This document shows, piece by piece, positions 18,201 to 26,274 of a stretch of DNA of 64,000 nucleotides. How positions within the stretch are numbered: the stretch's first letter is position 1; every line of letters starts with the position of its first letter. Both the position numbers and the translations under genes were made by a program. Under the pieces are notes generated by a model, which had not been told where the DNA came from, searched no databases, and saw only the letters and a program-made list of their open reading frames with translations. Origin of the DNA: Kiritimatiellia bacterium (GTDB taxonomy: Bacteria; Verrucomicrobiota; Kiritimatiellia; RFP12; UBA1067); NCBI GenBank assembly GCA_017405115.1, contig JAFRBA010000107.1, positions 3,662-67,661 of the forward strand. The letters are read 5' to 3'.

Positions 18201-19426
18201 TCGCGAACCGCGTCGCTGCCATCGCAGGCGAGGGGCGGCCCGACCTGCTGTTCACGGTCTCGTCATATTCGTATTCGTCGGACCTGCCGTCGAACGGCGT
18301 ACATACGGCGTCCAACGTGGTGCTCCGCACTGGGCCGACCCGCGACGGCTGCGGCATGGGCACTTCGGTGCTGCACCCAAGCGGCGCGTACTTCGTCAAG
18401 AAGATCAGCGGCTGGCGCGACTTCGCCGACAAGGTGTTCATCTGGGACTACGCAATTACTTTCGTCTCCATGACTGAGGGTATGCCTTTTCCGAGCGAGT
18501 ACAACTATGGCGACAAGTACCGCCTCTACGCCGACAGCAACGTGAAGGGCGTTTTCTGGGAGCACGAGACCCCGGAGAGGCAGGACATGTACGAGCTGAA
18601 GTTCTTCCTCGAGCGCAGGCTGATGGAAGACCCGTACCAGGACGACAAGGCGCTCATGGACGAGTTCTACCGCCTCTACTACCGCGCCGCCGCGCCGCAC
18701 GTGCGCGCCGCGCGCGACCGCCTCAGGCGGATGCACGACGAGCGCAACGCATTCATCACGTACATGCCGCGCTTCGGCGAGTTCGCGTGGATTGAGCCGG
18801 ACGACATCGAGGTCATGGAGGGGCACTTCCGCGCGGCGGAGTCCGCTGCGGCCGGCGACGCAAGGCTGCTCAGGCGCATCGCGAAGGCGCGGCGTAGCCT
18901 CGCGCGAGTCGTGGAGGTGCGGTCTCGCCTGAAGAAGTGCGCGCCAGAGGCGGGCTTTGCAGGGGGACGCGAGTTCTACGAATTCGGTTCCGACTGGCTT
19001 GACCTCTACGACAAGGACAACGTAAAGATGCAGAAGGACCCGCTTGCCGCGTCCGGGAGCGCAGCTTGCATAGACGTGCGCCCGGGGAAGTACGACCTTC
19101 CGTTCGTCGTCGCGTGCTGCTGGTCGAAGTCGGGCCGCAAGCCGCTGAAGCGTTCCTATTGCACGCTTCAGCCTGGCGACGGCTATGCATGGTACGCGCT
19201 CGACGTGCCGGATGTTCCGACAAACGGCTACTTCTTCGCCACGTCGGAATGGAGCATACAGTGTCCGCTCGGCTTCCCCGAGCTGGCGGGACGTCATTGC
19301 GAAGTCTTTTTCTCGACGCGTTTCACCGGACCGAAGTTCAGGCCGGGCTCCAAGGAGCCCAACCGCATCTATGTCGATCGCGTCAGGGTAGTGCCTGTTG
19401 ACGCAAGAGGAGGGAATCGGAAATGA
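15242..19426 (+). CDS. Tandemly duplicated, fused DUF4838 (alpha-glucuronidase-like) protein
   Basis: A 1394-residue secreted protein made of two homologous halves (about 1-700 and 707-1394). Each resembles the separate 697-residue protein that follows. Each half has an alpha-glucuronidase N-terminal-like domain (KPWEKTAAQELGDYLKKLAS, YAVYHLLEDKCGVHWW) and a DUF4838 core with the Cys cluster FCTCDACAAE or FCTCDNCKAE and the motif VFWEHETPERQDMYELKF. The first half has a signal peptide (SVAAAFAALAAFAAHG). At the junction GCVVAACAAPSSR looks like the worn signal peptide of the second copy, so two genes merged by loss of their boundary. DUF4838 proteins are generally placed near GH67-like alpha-glucuronidases, but the activity is unproven. 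DNA identity between halves is locally near 100%. Confidence 0.8.
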   Translation: MRNLCSSVAAAFAALAAFAAHGYEIKMSDAAKPWEKTAVQELGDYMKRLASDGRVTVGDAGEATFHVGDTAFARGKGMGAHAFADEEWAVRSFGRDVVLAGGGMRGTLYAVYHLLEDRCGVHWWHDDDEDVPEAKSLALPALDMRGKPYFMQRDIWRTATNDLRTLVRNRLNGNCGKPIPAAWGGGVSFGPPHLCHTWNRYLPFKKYGKEHPEWYSLRDGKRVGGQHHGQLCLSCPGLVEVFAAKVKESSAGAEAKARATGEPAPRFYDLTMNDNRRFCTCDACAAEVAKYGHSGQHIRFANRVAAIAGEGRPDLLFTVSSYSYASDLPSNGVHTASNVVLRTGPTRDYDSLGAPMSAYYRQKIRGWRGFADKLFIWDYSITYNLTEGMPFPSEYHYGEKYRFYAENGVKGVFWEHETPERQDMYELKFYLERALLEDPFQDCKALIDGFYRLYYRSAAPHVRAVRDRLRRIFDERNAFITYSSRLGDFAWIEPDDIDVMEGHFRAAESAAADDAKLLRRIARARQSLVRVAEVRSRLRKCAPEPDFAGGRAFYEFSADWLDLYDKDNVKLRDDPLAASGKAVCVKADHDKYNLPFTVACNWSQSKRKPLERVYRELQPGDGYSWYMLDVPDVPTNGYFFATSAWSIQCPLGFPELAGRHCEVYFSARFTGPKYRPGSKEPNRIYVDRVRVVPLDGCVVAACAAPSSRKYEIRLPKNAKPWEKTAAQELGDYLKKLASDGSVSVGGAGEAVFHVGDTAFAREKGMGAGAFADEEWAVKSFGRDVVLSGGGMRGALYAVYHLLEDKCGVHWWHDDDEDVPEAKSLALPALDMRGKPYFMQRDIWRTATNDLRTLVRNRLNGNCGKRIPAALGGGMMFGPPHLCHTWNRYLPFKKYGRKHPEWYSLRDGKRVGGQHHGQLCLSCPGLDEALAAKVKESIAGAEAKAKAAGEPAPKFYDLTMNDNRFFCTCDNCKAEVAKYGHSGQQILFANRVAAIAGEGRPDLLFTVSSYSYSSDLPSNGVHTASNVVLRTGPTRDGCGMGTSVLHPSGAYFVKKISGWRDFADKVFIWDYAITFVSMTEGMPFPSEYNYGDKYRLYADSNVKGVFWEHETPERQDMYELKFFLERRLMEDPYQDDKALMDEFYRLYYRAAAPHVRAARDRLRRMHDERNAFITYMPRFGEFAWIEPDDIEVMEGHFRAAESAAAGDARLLRRIAKARRSLARVVEVRSRLKKCAPEAGFAGGREFYEFGSDWLDLYDKDNVKMQKDPLAASGSAACIDVRPGKYDLPFVVACCWSKSGRKPLKRSYCTLQPGDGYAWYALDVPDVPTNGYFFATSEWSIQCPLGFPELAGRHCEVFFSTRFTGPKFRPGSKEPNRIYVDRVRVVPVDARGGNRK

Positions 19427-21516
19427 GAACGTCATTGGCTTTTGCGGCGGCGGCATGTGTCGCGTTTGCGGCGCATGGGTACGAGATAAGGCTGCCGGAC
19501 GCGGCGAAGCCGTGGGAGAAGACCGCCGCGAAGGAGCTTGGCGCCTACATGAAGCGCCTCGCGTCGGAAGGGAAAGTGACCTTGGGCGGCGCTGGCGAAG
19601 CCGTGTTCCATGTAGGCGACACGGCGTTCGCCCGCGGCAAGGGCATGGGGGCCGGGGCGTTCGCCGACGAGGAGTGGGTGGTCAAGTCGTTCGGTCGCGA
19701 CGTTGTCCTCTCCGGCGGCGGCATGCGCGGCGCGCTCTACGCCGTGTACCACCTGCTCGAAGACAAATGCGGCGTGCACTGGTGGCATGACGGCGACGAG
19801 GACGTGCCGGAGGCGAAGTCGCTCGCGCTCCCCGCCCTCGACATGCGCGGCAGGCCGTACTTCCTCCAGCGCGACATCTGGCGCACCGCGACGAACGACG
19901 TGCGGACGCTCGTCAGGAACCGCCTCAACGGCAACGGCGGCAAGCCGATCCCCGCCGCGTGGGGCGGCGGGGTCTCGTTCGGCCCGCCGCACCTCTGCCA
20001 CACGTGGGACCGGTACCTCCCGTTCAGGAAGTACGGCAAGGAGCATCCCGAGTGGTATTCGTTCAGGGACGGCAGGCGCGTCGGCGGCCAGCACCACGGG
20101 CAGCTCTGCCTTTCATGTCCGGGGCTCGCTGAGGTCTTCGCGGCGAAGGTCAGGGAGTCGATAGCGTCGGCCGAGGCGAAGGCGAAAGCGTCGGGCGAGC
20201 CCGCGCCGAGGTTCTACGACCTCACCATGAACGACAACAGGTTCTTCTGCACGTGCGACCCGTGCAGGGCGGAGGTCGCGAAGTACGGGCATTCCGGCCA
20301 GCAGATTCTGTTCGCGAACCGCGTGGCGGCCATCGCAGGAGAAGGGCGGCCCGACCTGCTGTTCACCGTCTCTTCGTACCTCTACTCGTCGGATATGCCG
20401 TCGAACGGCGTGCACACGGCTTCGAACGTCGTGCTGCGCACGGGACCGACTCGCAACAGCATGGGCGCGTCCGTGCTGCATCCAGACAACAGGTATTTCA
20501 CGGACCAGATTCGCGGCTGGCGACGTTTCTCCGACTCGGTTTTCATCTGGGACTATTCAATCACCTACGTGGACGCGACTGCCGGCATGCCGTTCCCCAG
20601 CGAATATCACTACGGCGACAAGTACCGCCTCTACGCCGACTGCAATGTGAAGGGAATGTTCTGGGAACACGAGACGCCGGAACGCCAGGACATGTACGAA
20701 CTGAAGTTCTTTCTCGAACGCAAGTTGCTTGAAGACCCGTTCCAGGACGACAAGTCTCTGATGGACGAGTTCTACCGCCTCTACTACCGCGCGTCCGCGC
20801 CGCACGTCCGCGCCGTCCGCGACTATCTGAAGAAGACATATGACGAGAAGAGGGCGTTTGTGACGTGGTTCCCGCGGTTCGGCGAGTTCGCGTGGATCGG
20901 ACGCGACGACCTGCGCATCATGGAGGGGCATTTCCGCGCGGCCAAGGCCGCGGCGGCGGGCGACGCGAAGCTGCTCCGTCGCATCGCCAGGGCTCGCCAG
21001 AGCCTCGTTCGCGTCGCAGAGGTGCGTTCTCGCCTCAGGAAGTGCGCGCCGGAGCCGGGCTTCGCGGACGATCGGGCCTTCTACGAGCTGGATGCCGACT
21101 GGCTCGACCTCTACGACAAGGAAAACGTGAAGCTCCGCGACGATCCGCTCGCGGCCTCAGGCAGGGCCGTTTGCGTCAAGGCCGACCACGACAGATACAA
21201 CCTGCCTTTCACGGTGGCCTGCAACTGGTCGCAGTCGGAGCGCAAGCCGCTGAAGCGCGAGTATGGCGAACTAGAGCCGGGCGACGGCTATGCCTGGTAC
21301 ATGCTCGACGTGCCTGACGTGCCGACGAACGGATACTTCTTCGCGACGTCCGCGTGGAGCATACAGTGTCCGCTCGGCTTCCCCGAACTGGCGGGACGCC
21401 ATTGCGAAGTCTTTTTCTCGGCGCGTTTCACGGGGCCGAAGTACAGGCCTGGGTCCAAGGAGCCAAACCGCATCTACGTCGACCGTGTCCGCGTCGTGCT
21501 GGTGAATCGAGAATAA
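19423..21516 (+). CDS. Secreted DUF4838 (alpha-glucuronidase-like) protein
   Basis: A 697-residue third copy of the DUF4838 unit, overlapping the previous gene by ATGA and preceded by AGAGGAGGG. It has a signal peptide (SLAFAAAACVAFAAHG), an N-terminal alpha-glucuronidase-like domain and a DUF4838 core with FCTCDPCRAE, GHSGQQILFANR and FIWDYSITY. The C-terminal module ends NRIYVDRVRVV. Nearly identical DNA blocks are shared with different parts of the two upstream copies, which shows recent duplication or gene conversion. It probably acts on uronate-bearing glycans outside the cytoplasm. Confidence 0.8.
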   Translation: MRTSLAFAAAACVAFAAHGYEIRLPDAAKPWEKTAAKELGAYMKRLASEGKVTLGGAGEAVFHVGDTAFARGKGMGAGAFADEEWVVKSFGRDVVLSGGGMRGALYAVYHLLEDKCGVHWWHDGDEDVPEAKSLALPALDMRGRPYFLQRDIWRTATNDVRTLVRNRLNGNGGKPIPAAWGGGVSFGPPHLCHTWDRYLPFRKYGKEHPEWYSFRDGRRVGGQHHGQLCLSCPGLAEVFAAKVRESIASAEAKAKASGEPAPRFYDLTMNDNRFFCTCDPCRAEVAKYGHSGQQILFANRVAAIAGEGRPDLLFTVSSYLYSSDMPSNGVHTASNVVLRTGPTRNSMGASVLHPDNRYFTDQIRGWRRFSDSVFIWDYSITYVDATAGMPFPSEYHYGDKYRLYADCNVKGMFWEHETPERQDMYELKFFLERKLLEDPFQDDKSLMDEFYRLYYRASAPHVRAVRDYLKKTYDEKRAFVTWFPRFGEFAWIGRDDLRIMEGHFRAAKAAAAGDAKLLRRIARARQSLVRVAEVRSRLRKCAPEPGFADDRAFYELDADWLDLYDKENVKLRDDPLAASGRAVCVKADHDRYNLPFTVACNWSQSERKPLKREYGELEPGDGYAWYMLDVPDVPTNGYFFATSAWSIQCPLGFPELAGRHCEVFFSARFTGPKYRPGSKEPNRIYVDRVRVVLVNRE

Positions 21517-21527
21517 GAGGAAATGCC

Positions 21528-24500
21528 GTGAGCACATCGTTTCTTTCGGTCGCCATCCTGGCGGCGATCGTCCTGCCCGACAATCCGACCGAAGTCGAAC
21601 GCGGCGCGGCGGACGAACTGCGCGGCGCGGTGGCGGAGATCACCGGGGCCGATATGGAGATCGTCAGCGAATCCGCCGCGGCCGGCGGCCCCGGCTTCTA
21701 CATCGGCGCAACGCGCAGGGCGAAGCCGCGCATCCCCGCCCGGTGGCGTCCGGACGAGGTGCTTGTCGCGGCGGACGGCGGCGACGTCGTGCTGGCGGGG
21801 CACCCCGACCGCGGGCCGTTCTACGCCGTGGACGTGTATCTCGAGGACGTCTGCGGGGTGAGATGGTGGACGTCGACGGAATCGACCTACCCGCGTCTCG
21901 CGGCGATGCCGCTCCCGGCGGCGGAGATCAGGCACGCCCCGAAGTTCGCGTACCGCGAGACGTACTATCTCGACGGATTCACCAACGCGCTGTTCAAGGT
22001 CCGCTCGAAGGGCAACTTCTCGTCGCGGACGCGCTACATGTTCCATGACCTAGAGCCGGTTCCGGCGAGGCTCGGCGGAGACCACCGCCTCTATTTCTAC
22101 AAGGGACGCCGAAGCGCATATCATTCCTTCTTCGAGGTCCTTCCGCCGGCGAAGCACTTTGCGGACCATCCCGACTGGTATTCGCTCGTGGGCGGAAAGA
22201 GGGTCGCGAAGCAGCTCTGCCTCGTCAACGAGGAGATGAAGCGCGCGTACATCGACGAGACTCTGAGGCTTCTCGCCGAAGACCCGTCCGTCGACTTCAT
22301 ATCCGTCTCGCAGAACGACTGGAAGGGGTCCTGCGAATGCGCCGGCTGCAGGGCCGTGATCGAGGAGGAGGGCGCGACGTCGGGGCTCTACCTCCGCTTC
22401 GCGAACGCCGTCGCAGAGGCCGTGGAGAAGGTCCATCCCCGCGTCCGCGTGGACACGTTCGCCTACCAGTTCACGGTCAAGCCACCAAAGAAGACGCGGC
22501 CCCGCGGCAACGTCGTGGTGCGGCTGTGTTCGTTCAAGTGCGGCGTCAACGAGCCGTACGAGCGCGGCAGGCTCGACGACGGCTTCTCCGAGAACCTCGC
22601 GGCATGGTCGGAGATCGCGGCCGGCCGTCTGTTCGTCTGGGACTACGCGGCCAATTTCTGGTCGTACATGCTGCCGCATCCGAACATACGCTCCATGGCG
22701 CCGAACGTGCGCCTCTTCGCGCGGCGCGGCGCAGTTGGCGTGTTCGAGCAGGGAGACGCGATGTGCTCGGCGGGGACGCTTGCGGCGTTCAGGCACTGGT
22801 ACCTGTCGCATCTCCTGTGGAACCCGGAAGCCGACGAGGGCAGGCTGCGCGCCGAGTTCATGCGCGGCTACTACGGCGGGCGCGCCGCGCCTTTCATGGA
22901 CCGCTACGTCGACGTCCTCGAAGACTGCGCCGCGCGGTTCGCCGCCGCCGGGGGCAAGATCACGTGCGGGCATTCCGACGTCGCGGACTTCATGGGCCGC
23001 GAAGACGCCGAGGAGGCCGCTGTGGCGATGTCCAACGCCGTCGCGGCGGCGCGTGCCGATGGCATCCGCTTCGAGCGCAGGGTCCTCAGGGAGAAGCTCT
23101 CGCTCGATCACGCGTTCATTCTCAACTTCGACCGCTGGCGTCTTTCGGGGAGCCGCGCTGACGCGGTGGAGCGGTTCGCCGAGGGATGCCGCGATTTCGG
23201 CGTCGAGGCTCTGCGCGAGACGGTGGACCGCGGCATGATGGGCCGGTATCTGGAGAAGCTGCGCAAGTCTGCGGCGGAGGCGGCGTCCGCCCGGCGAGTC
23301 GTCAGCTTCAAGGACGCCGCGAAGATAAAGACCTGGGACGCGTGGAACGACCACAAGGGTCCGCATAAGTGGAAGGAAAGGCCGTGCGTCACGTGGAAGA
23401 AGCTCAATTCCACCGACCCGGGCCTCAGGCGTGTCGGCACGCTCAGGACGCGCACCGCGAAGGAGATTCGCTCGTCTCGCTGGTCCGTCGGCTGCGAGAC
23501 GCTCGACCGCGACTACGCCGACTGGGACCAGTACAAACGCTTTCTTGGCGAGCTCGGCGCGAAGCGCGGCCGCCTCTTCTCCGGCTGGGCCAAGACCGAG
23601 CAGGAGAAGGGCAAGTACGACTTCACGTGGCTCGATCCGCAGGTGCGCGAGATGGCGGCGATGGGCGTTAAGCCCTGGATATGCATCTCCTACGGCAACC
23701 CCGTGTGGGGCAGCGACTTTCGCCTGGGAATGCGCGTCAGGCAGGTGACGGACAACCCTGCGGCGTTCGCCGCGTGGCTTCGCTACGTCAAGGCGCTCGT
23801 CGCCAGGTACAAGGACGTCGTCGACGAGTGGGAGATATGGAACGAGCCGTTCGGTCAGCGCGACGAGTATGCAAAGATGGTCTATGAAACGGCGCGTGTC
23901 ATAAAGGCGGAGCAGCCGGAGGCGAAGTGCATCGTGACGGCCGTCCACTTCGGCAGGACGCACGACCCGTCGAAGAACGAGTATCGCGCTGTCGCCGACA
24001 AGCTGAAGACCGAGAATGCGCTCGACCTCGTCAAGTACTGGGTGTTCCATCCGTACTGCGCCAACCCGGACTGGGCGTATCTGACATACGACGAAAGCGA
24101 GGCCATAGCCGAATCGAACGAAATGACGTATGAGTGGCGGCGTTACTTCGCGCCGGAGTTCGAGAAGTTCCTCAAGGGGTATTCCAAGGACTGGACCGTC
24201 ATCCAGGGCGAGGTGGGCTGCCCGGCGCAGCTCGAATTCGCCCACGCCCTGCACGGCATCGAGTGGACGGAGTACTCGCAGGCGAAGTGGAACCTCCGCC
24301 TGCAAATGTGCGCGGCGGCGCGCGAGATGCCGTCCAACCTGTTCACGTTCATCGACCTTCAGTATACGTTCATGCTGCAGAGCTTCGGGCTCATACGCTC
24401 GAACACGCTGAAGGAGCCAGTCTACCGCCGTCCGGCGTACTACGCCATGAAGAACTTCTACTCAGTTTTCGACGACGACGTGTCTGCACTCGGTTTCGAA

Positions 24501-24770
24501 AAACGCAGAGTCGGCGGCAAGGAGCTTTCGGTCGCAAGGTTCTCCCGCCTTGGCAAGCCGTTTGCGGCGGTCTGGTTCTCCGGCGAGCGACCGGGAGACT
24601 CACTGGCGTACGACAAGGCTGACCTTTCGTTTCTGAAGGCCGACGGGGCGACGACGTGGATTGACATCCTGACGGGCCGCGCCTATGCGCTGGACGGTCT
24701 TTCCTCCGTGCCGGTCTGGGACTCCCCGGTTCTTCTTGCTGGCGACGGTGTAATCCCTCTGGATCGGTAG
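21528..24770 (+). CDS. Secreted DUF4838 protein fused to a clan GH-A glycoside hydrolase
   Basis: A 1080-residue protein. The start is GTG 21528 (VSTSFLSVAILAAIVLP) with AAGAGGA upstream. Residues 20-110 resemble the alpha-glucuronidase N-terminal domain (DNPTEVERGAADELRGAVAE, DVYLEDVCGVRWWTSTEST). Residues 130-420 are a DUF4838 core (SVSQNDWKGSCECAGC, FVWDYAANFWSYMLPHPN). From about residue 630 there is a GH39-like barrel paralogous to the hydrolases at 7361 and 9985: VGCETLDRDYADWDQYKRFL, KTEQEKGKYDFTWLDPQV, acid/base IWNEPFGQ and candidate nucleophile VIQGEVGCPAQ. It combines in one chain the two enzyme types that are separate genes upstream, supporting action on the same glycan. Confidence 0.8.
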   Translation: MSTSFLSVAILAAIVLPDNPTEVERGAADELRGAVAEITGADMEIVSESAAAGGPGFYIGATRRAKPRIPARWRPDEVLVAADGGDVVLAGHPDRGPFYAVDVYLEDVCGVRWWTSTESTYPRLAAMPLPAAEIRHAPKFAYRETYYLDGFTNALFKVRSKGNFSSRTRYMFHDLEPVPARLGGDHRLYFYKGRRSAYHSFFEVLPPAKHFADHPDWYSLVGGKRVAKQLCLVNEEMKRAYIDETLRLLAEDPSVDFISVSQNDWKGSCECAGCRAVIEEEGATSGLYLRFANAVAEAVEKVHPRVRVDTFAYQFTVKPPKKTRPRGNVVVRLCSFKCGVNEPYERGRLDDGFSENLAAWSEIAAGRLFVWDYAANFWSYMLPHPNIRSMAPNVRLFARRGAVGVFEQGDAMCSAGTLAAFRHWYLSHLLWNPEADEGRLRAEFMRGYYGGRAAPFMDRYVDVLEDCAARFAAAGGKITCGHSDVADFMGREDAEEAAVAMSNAVAAARADGIRFERRVLREKLSLDHAFILNFDRWRLSGSRADAVERFAEGCRDFGVEALRETVDRGMMGRYLEKLRKSAAEAASARRVVSFKDAAKIKTWDAWNDHKGPHKWKERPCVTWKKLNSTDPGLRRVGTLRTRTAKEIRSSRWSVGCETLDRDYADWDQYKRFLGELGAKRGRLFSGWAKTEQEKGKYDFTWLDPQVREMAAMGVKPWICISYGNPVWGSDFRLGMRVRQVTDNPAAFAAWLRYVKALVARYKDVVDEWEIWNEPFGQRDEYAKMVYETARVIKAEQPEAKCIVTAVHFGRTHDPSKNEYRAVADKLKTENALDLVKYWVFHPYCANPDWAYLTYDESEAIAESNEMTYEWRRYFAPEFEKFLKGYSKDWTVIQGEVGCPAQLEFAHALHGIEWTEYSQAKWNLRLQMCAAAREMPSNLFTFIDLQYTFMLQSFGLIRSNTLKEPVYRRPAYYAMKNFYSVFDDDVSALGFEKRRVGGKELSVARFSRLGKPFAAVWFSGERPGDSLAYDKADLSFLKADGATTWIDILTGRAYALDGLSSVPVWDSPVLLAGDGVIPLDR

Positions 24771-24939
24771 GCTTTGTTGGCGCGCGAGAAAGGTTTCATC
24801 GCCCCATTGCTGCATAGCGTCCTGTGCGCAACTTAAGGGTCTTTCCGATGATTAGTGCAGTACGGATGCATTAGACAATATTCATTATTGCAATCTCAAT
24901 GCACTATTTGATATAATGTTGGCCAGGGAGGATGTTTTG
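24771..24939. promoter_or_regulatory. Intergenic promoter region before the AAA ATPase
   Basis: An AT-rich stretch (about 24850-24917) follows the glycoside hydrolase gene. TATAAT at 24912-24917 lies 22 nt before the ATG at 24940, with AGGGAGGA between, so this transcript has a short leader with a Shine-Dalgarno. No terminator hairpin is seen for the upstream operon. Confidence 0.5.
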
Positions 24940-26274
24940 ATGGCTGACTACAATACGGTTCTGAAAAACCAGAAAGAGGACTTGGGCGAACTGCTCAAGG
25001 CGGATGTTCTTGTTCGAGAACGCATGTCGGGAATCGACCTCGCAAGCCCGTGCGCACAGGTCGTGATCGGCGTTCGGAGAAGCGGCAAGTCCATCCTCTG
25101 CCTTACGGCTTTAAAGACGGCAGGTGTTCCGTTTGGATACGTGACGTTTGACGATGAAAAACTTGACGGCATCGAAGCCGCCGATCTTGACGAGATTCTC
25201 AAGGCCGTCTATGTCGTATATGGACCGGTCAAGCATCTATTCCTTGACGAGATACAGGATGCCCCCAAGTGGCAGCTGTTCGTGAACCGTCTGCTCCGCA
25301 AGGGACTTCGCGTCGTCATCAGCGGGTCGAATGCGCGATTGTTGTCGTCGGAACTCGCGACGTACCTGACGGGGCGTTTCGTATCGACCGAACTCTTCCC
25401 GTTCTCCTTTGCCGAATACCGTGCCTACATGAAGCGGGGGCGTCCGGAGACGACGAAGGGGAAGGCGGAGGCCAGACGCGACTATGAACACTACGCCCTG
25501 CATGGCGGAATGCCCGAGACGTTCCACATGATCGACGCGCGCGGCTATCTGCGCGACATCTACAACGCAATCCTCTTCCGCGACATACTCAAGCGCCACA
25601 AGTTGCGCAACCCGCAGACGCTTTCCGACATTTCCAGAGTCCTGATGGAGAGCTATGCGCTTGAAGTCTCATACGCCAACATCGCAAACAGGCTTGGAAT
25701 CAAGAGCGTCCATACGGTTCAGACTTACGCCAACTACCTTGAAGCAGCCTATCTGATACAGACCGTAAACAGGTTTTCCTTCAAGACGGCGGAACGTCTC
25801 AAGCTGGGCAAGGTGTATTGCATCGATCCAGGCTTCGTCAGCTATGCGTCCGGTGTCCTGGAGGGGGCTGAGAATCGAGGACGGCGGCTTGAGAACATAG
25901 TCTTTCTGCAGCTTAGGTCGTTGCGTGAGAAACTGGACTACGAGATATACTACTACCGCGACCAGTCACACGAAGTCGATTTCGTGCTTCGGCATTTCGG
26001 GAAGGTCAAGCGGCTTGTACAGGTCTGCTGGGACATTTCCGACGAGAAGACGCGCAAGCGCGAATTGTCGGCGTTGTTCGAGGTCGGCCGGAAGCTTAAA
26101 TGCGCCGATTTGCTCCTTGTCACCGACCACGAGGATGAGATTGTCAATGAAGGTTCCGAGACAGTCCGTGTTGTGAATGTCGTTGACTGGCTCTTGGCGG
26201 CTCCTTTGGAGGAGACGCCCAATTGGGGGCAATGTGCTTCCGCTGAAACTGGAGTAAAAACATGCATGCCATAA
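24940..26274 (+). CDS. AAA ATPase with DUF4143-type C-terminal domain
   Basis: A 444-residue ATP-binding protein. ATG 24940 is chosen over 24916 because AGGGAGGA precedes it by 7 nt. Walker A is GVRRSGKS at 44-51 and Walker B is LFLDEIQD near 105. The sensor-like stretch VISGSNARLLSSELATYLTGR and the winged-helix region follow. The C-terminal DUF4143-like domain contains YYYRDQSHEVDFVL, which fits a PD-(D/E)XK-like fold. These ATPases are widespread, often strain-variable and of unknown cellular role. It has its own promoter and sits inside the polysaccharide locus, so it is probably a later insertion rather than a sugar gene. Its end overlaps the GH28 gene by 13 nt. Confidence 0.8.
   Translation: MADYNTVLKNQKEDLGELLKADVLVRERMSGIDLASPCAQVVIGVRRSGKSILCLTALKTAGVPFGYVTFDDEKLDGIEAADLDEILKAVYVVYGPVKHLFLDEIQDAPKWQLFVNRLLRKGLRVVISGSNARLLSSELATYLTGRFVSTELFPFSFAEYRAYMKRGRPETTKGKAEARRDYEHYALHGGMPETFHMIDARGYLRDIYNAILFRDILKRHKLRNPQTLSDISRVLMESYALEVSYANIANRLGIKSVHTVQTYANYLEAAYLIQTVNRFSFKTAERLKLGKVYCIDPGFVSYASGVLEGAENRGRRLENIVFLQLRSLREKLDYEIYYYRDQSHEVDFVLRHFGKVKRLVQVCWDISDEKTRKRELSALFEVGRKLKCADLLLVTDHEDEIVNEGSETVRVVNVVDWLLAAPLEETPNWGQCASAETGVKTCMP

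Noticed and set aside
24771..24900. tRNA or terminator after the DUF4838-GH gene
   Set aside because: No cloverleaf and no GC stem with a T-run; only an AT-rich promoter region is visible.
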